From positions 1-5,274 of the forward strand of contig CATPCA010000216.1 in NCBI GenBank assembly GCA_955652545.1: DNA of 5,274 nucleotides, read 5' to 3'. Made by a program: the position numbers and the translations under genes. This DNA comes from Candidatus Dormiibacterota bacterium (lineage in GTDB: Bacteria > Chloroflexota > Dormibacteria > UBA8260). The notes beneath the pieces were generated by a model, which saw only the letters and a list, made by a program, of their open reading frames with translations, searched no databases and was not told where the DNA came from. Below, one piece after another: positions 4,898-5,274 of this stretch; positions within the stretch are counted from its first letter, which is position 1, and the number at the start of each line of letters is the position of its first letter.

Positions 4898-5274
4898 GCC
4901 CCGCCGCCGGGGTTGCGGTGCTGCGCCTGGCAACGCGGGGCAGCGCACTGGCACGAGCCCAGGCCGGCCTGGCGGCCGCGGCGCTCGAGGCCGACGGTGG
5001 GGGCGCTAGCGCTCGGTTGGTCATCGTCACCACCGGGGGTGATCGCAACCAGTCGACACCCATCGAGCAGATGGAGGGACAGGGATGGTTCACCGCCGAG
5101 ATCGAGCGGTCCGTCCTCGAGGGAGAGGCCGACGTCGCGGTGCACAGCGCCAAGGACCTGCCCACGACGCTCGCGCCCGGCCTGGAGGTCGTGGCCCTGC
5201 TGCCGCGCGGCAACCCCGCCGACGCGCTGGTCACCCGCGATGGCGCCGCGCTCCGCCTCCTGCCTGATGGAGCC
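4894..5274 (+). CDS. hemC: Hydroxymethylbilane synthase (porphobilinogen deaminase), 3' end outside window
   Basis: HemC links four porphobilinogen units into hydroxymethylbilane, using a dipyrromethane cofactor. The first 127 residues are visible of the usual 300-320; the frame is still open at the window end. LRLATRGSALA (10-20) carries R15, equivalent to the substrate-binding R11 of E. coli. VTTGGD lies at 45-50, EGQGWFTAEIE (61-71) corresponds to the family GKGLFTKELE segment, and VHSAKDLPT (83-91) holds K87 and the catalytic D88 (E. coli D84). The cofactor-binding cysteine lies beyond the window. The GTG start overlaps the hemA TGA as GTGA, a 4-nt overlap typical of translational coupling. 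A second GTG at 4918, just before the conserved core, is a less likely start. hemD and hemB often follow, but this cannot be seen here. Confidence 0.95.
   Translation, partial: MSPAAGVAVLRLATRGSALARAQAGLAAAALEADGGGASARLVIVTTGGDRNQSTPIEQMEGQGWFTAEIERSVLEGEADVAVHSAKDLPTTLAPGLEVVALLPRGNPADALVTRDGAALRLLPDGA

Noticed and set aside
1..5274. tRNA, rRNA, CRISPR, insertion sequence or att site
   Set aside because: I looked for cloverleaf arms, regularly spaced repeats, transposase motifs and terminal inverted repeats, and saw none. No gene-free stretch longer than about 180 bp exists to hold them.

Overview
The window is high-GC DNA with dense genes on both strands, GTG and ATG starts, and very short or overlapping gene junctions. 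This suits a high-GC actinobacterium. An early-branching lineage such as Acidimicrobiia is possible, but that is a guess from style only. There are six protein genes, two of them cut by the window ends. I see no rRNA, tRNA, CRISPR array, insertion sequence or phage gene.

Layout. Positions 1-813 (+) hold the 3' part of a long-chain polyprenyl diphosphate synthase, probably for the menaquinone side chain. Convergent with it (15 bp between stops) is an unrecognised four-helix membrane protein on the minus strand (829-1419). A 27-bp gap separates that gene's start from a divergent endonuclease/exonuclease/phosphatase (EEP) family protein (1447-2451, +). This meets a minus-strand DEDDh 3'-5' exonuclease (2455-3414) with 3 bp between stops. 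A perfect 11-bp GC-only inverted repeat sits at this junction. After a 178-bp divergent intergenic region comes a tetrapyrrole operon: hemA (3593-4897) and, overlapping it by 4 nt, hemC (from 4894, cut at the window end). HemA plus HemC means that haem precursors are made from glutamyl-tRNA by the C5 pathway.

How the genes relate. Only hemA and hemC are clearly a functional unit: glutamyl-tRNA to glutamate-1-semialdehyde, then (after HemL and HemB, not in the window) porphobilinogen to hydroxymethylbilane. The polyprenyl synthase is also respiratory-cofactor related but is not in the same transcription unit. The two nucleases are convergent rather than co-transcribed, and nothing shows that they work together.

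The parts worth a second look are around the exonuclease gene. Its 5' end has no Shine-Dalgarno site. It is preceded by a candidate leaderless six-codon ORF whose stop overlaps the exonuclease start (TGATG). Its N-terminal coding region holds a run of 13 A, striking in this GC-rich context. On the opposite strand the same run follows a GC hairpin and looks like an intrinsic terminator. I found no convincing new multi-gene system; most of the window is ordinary housekeeping DNA.
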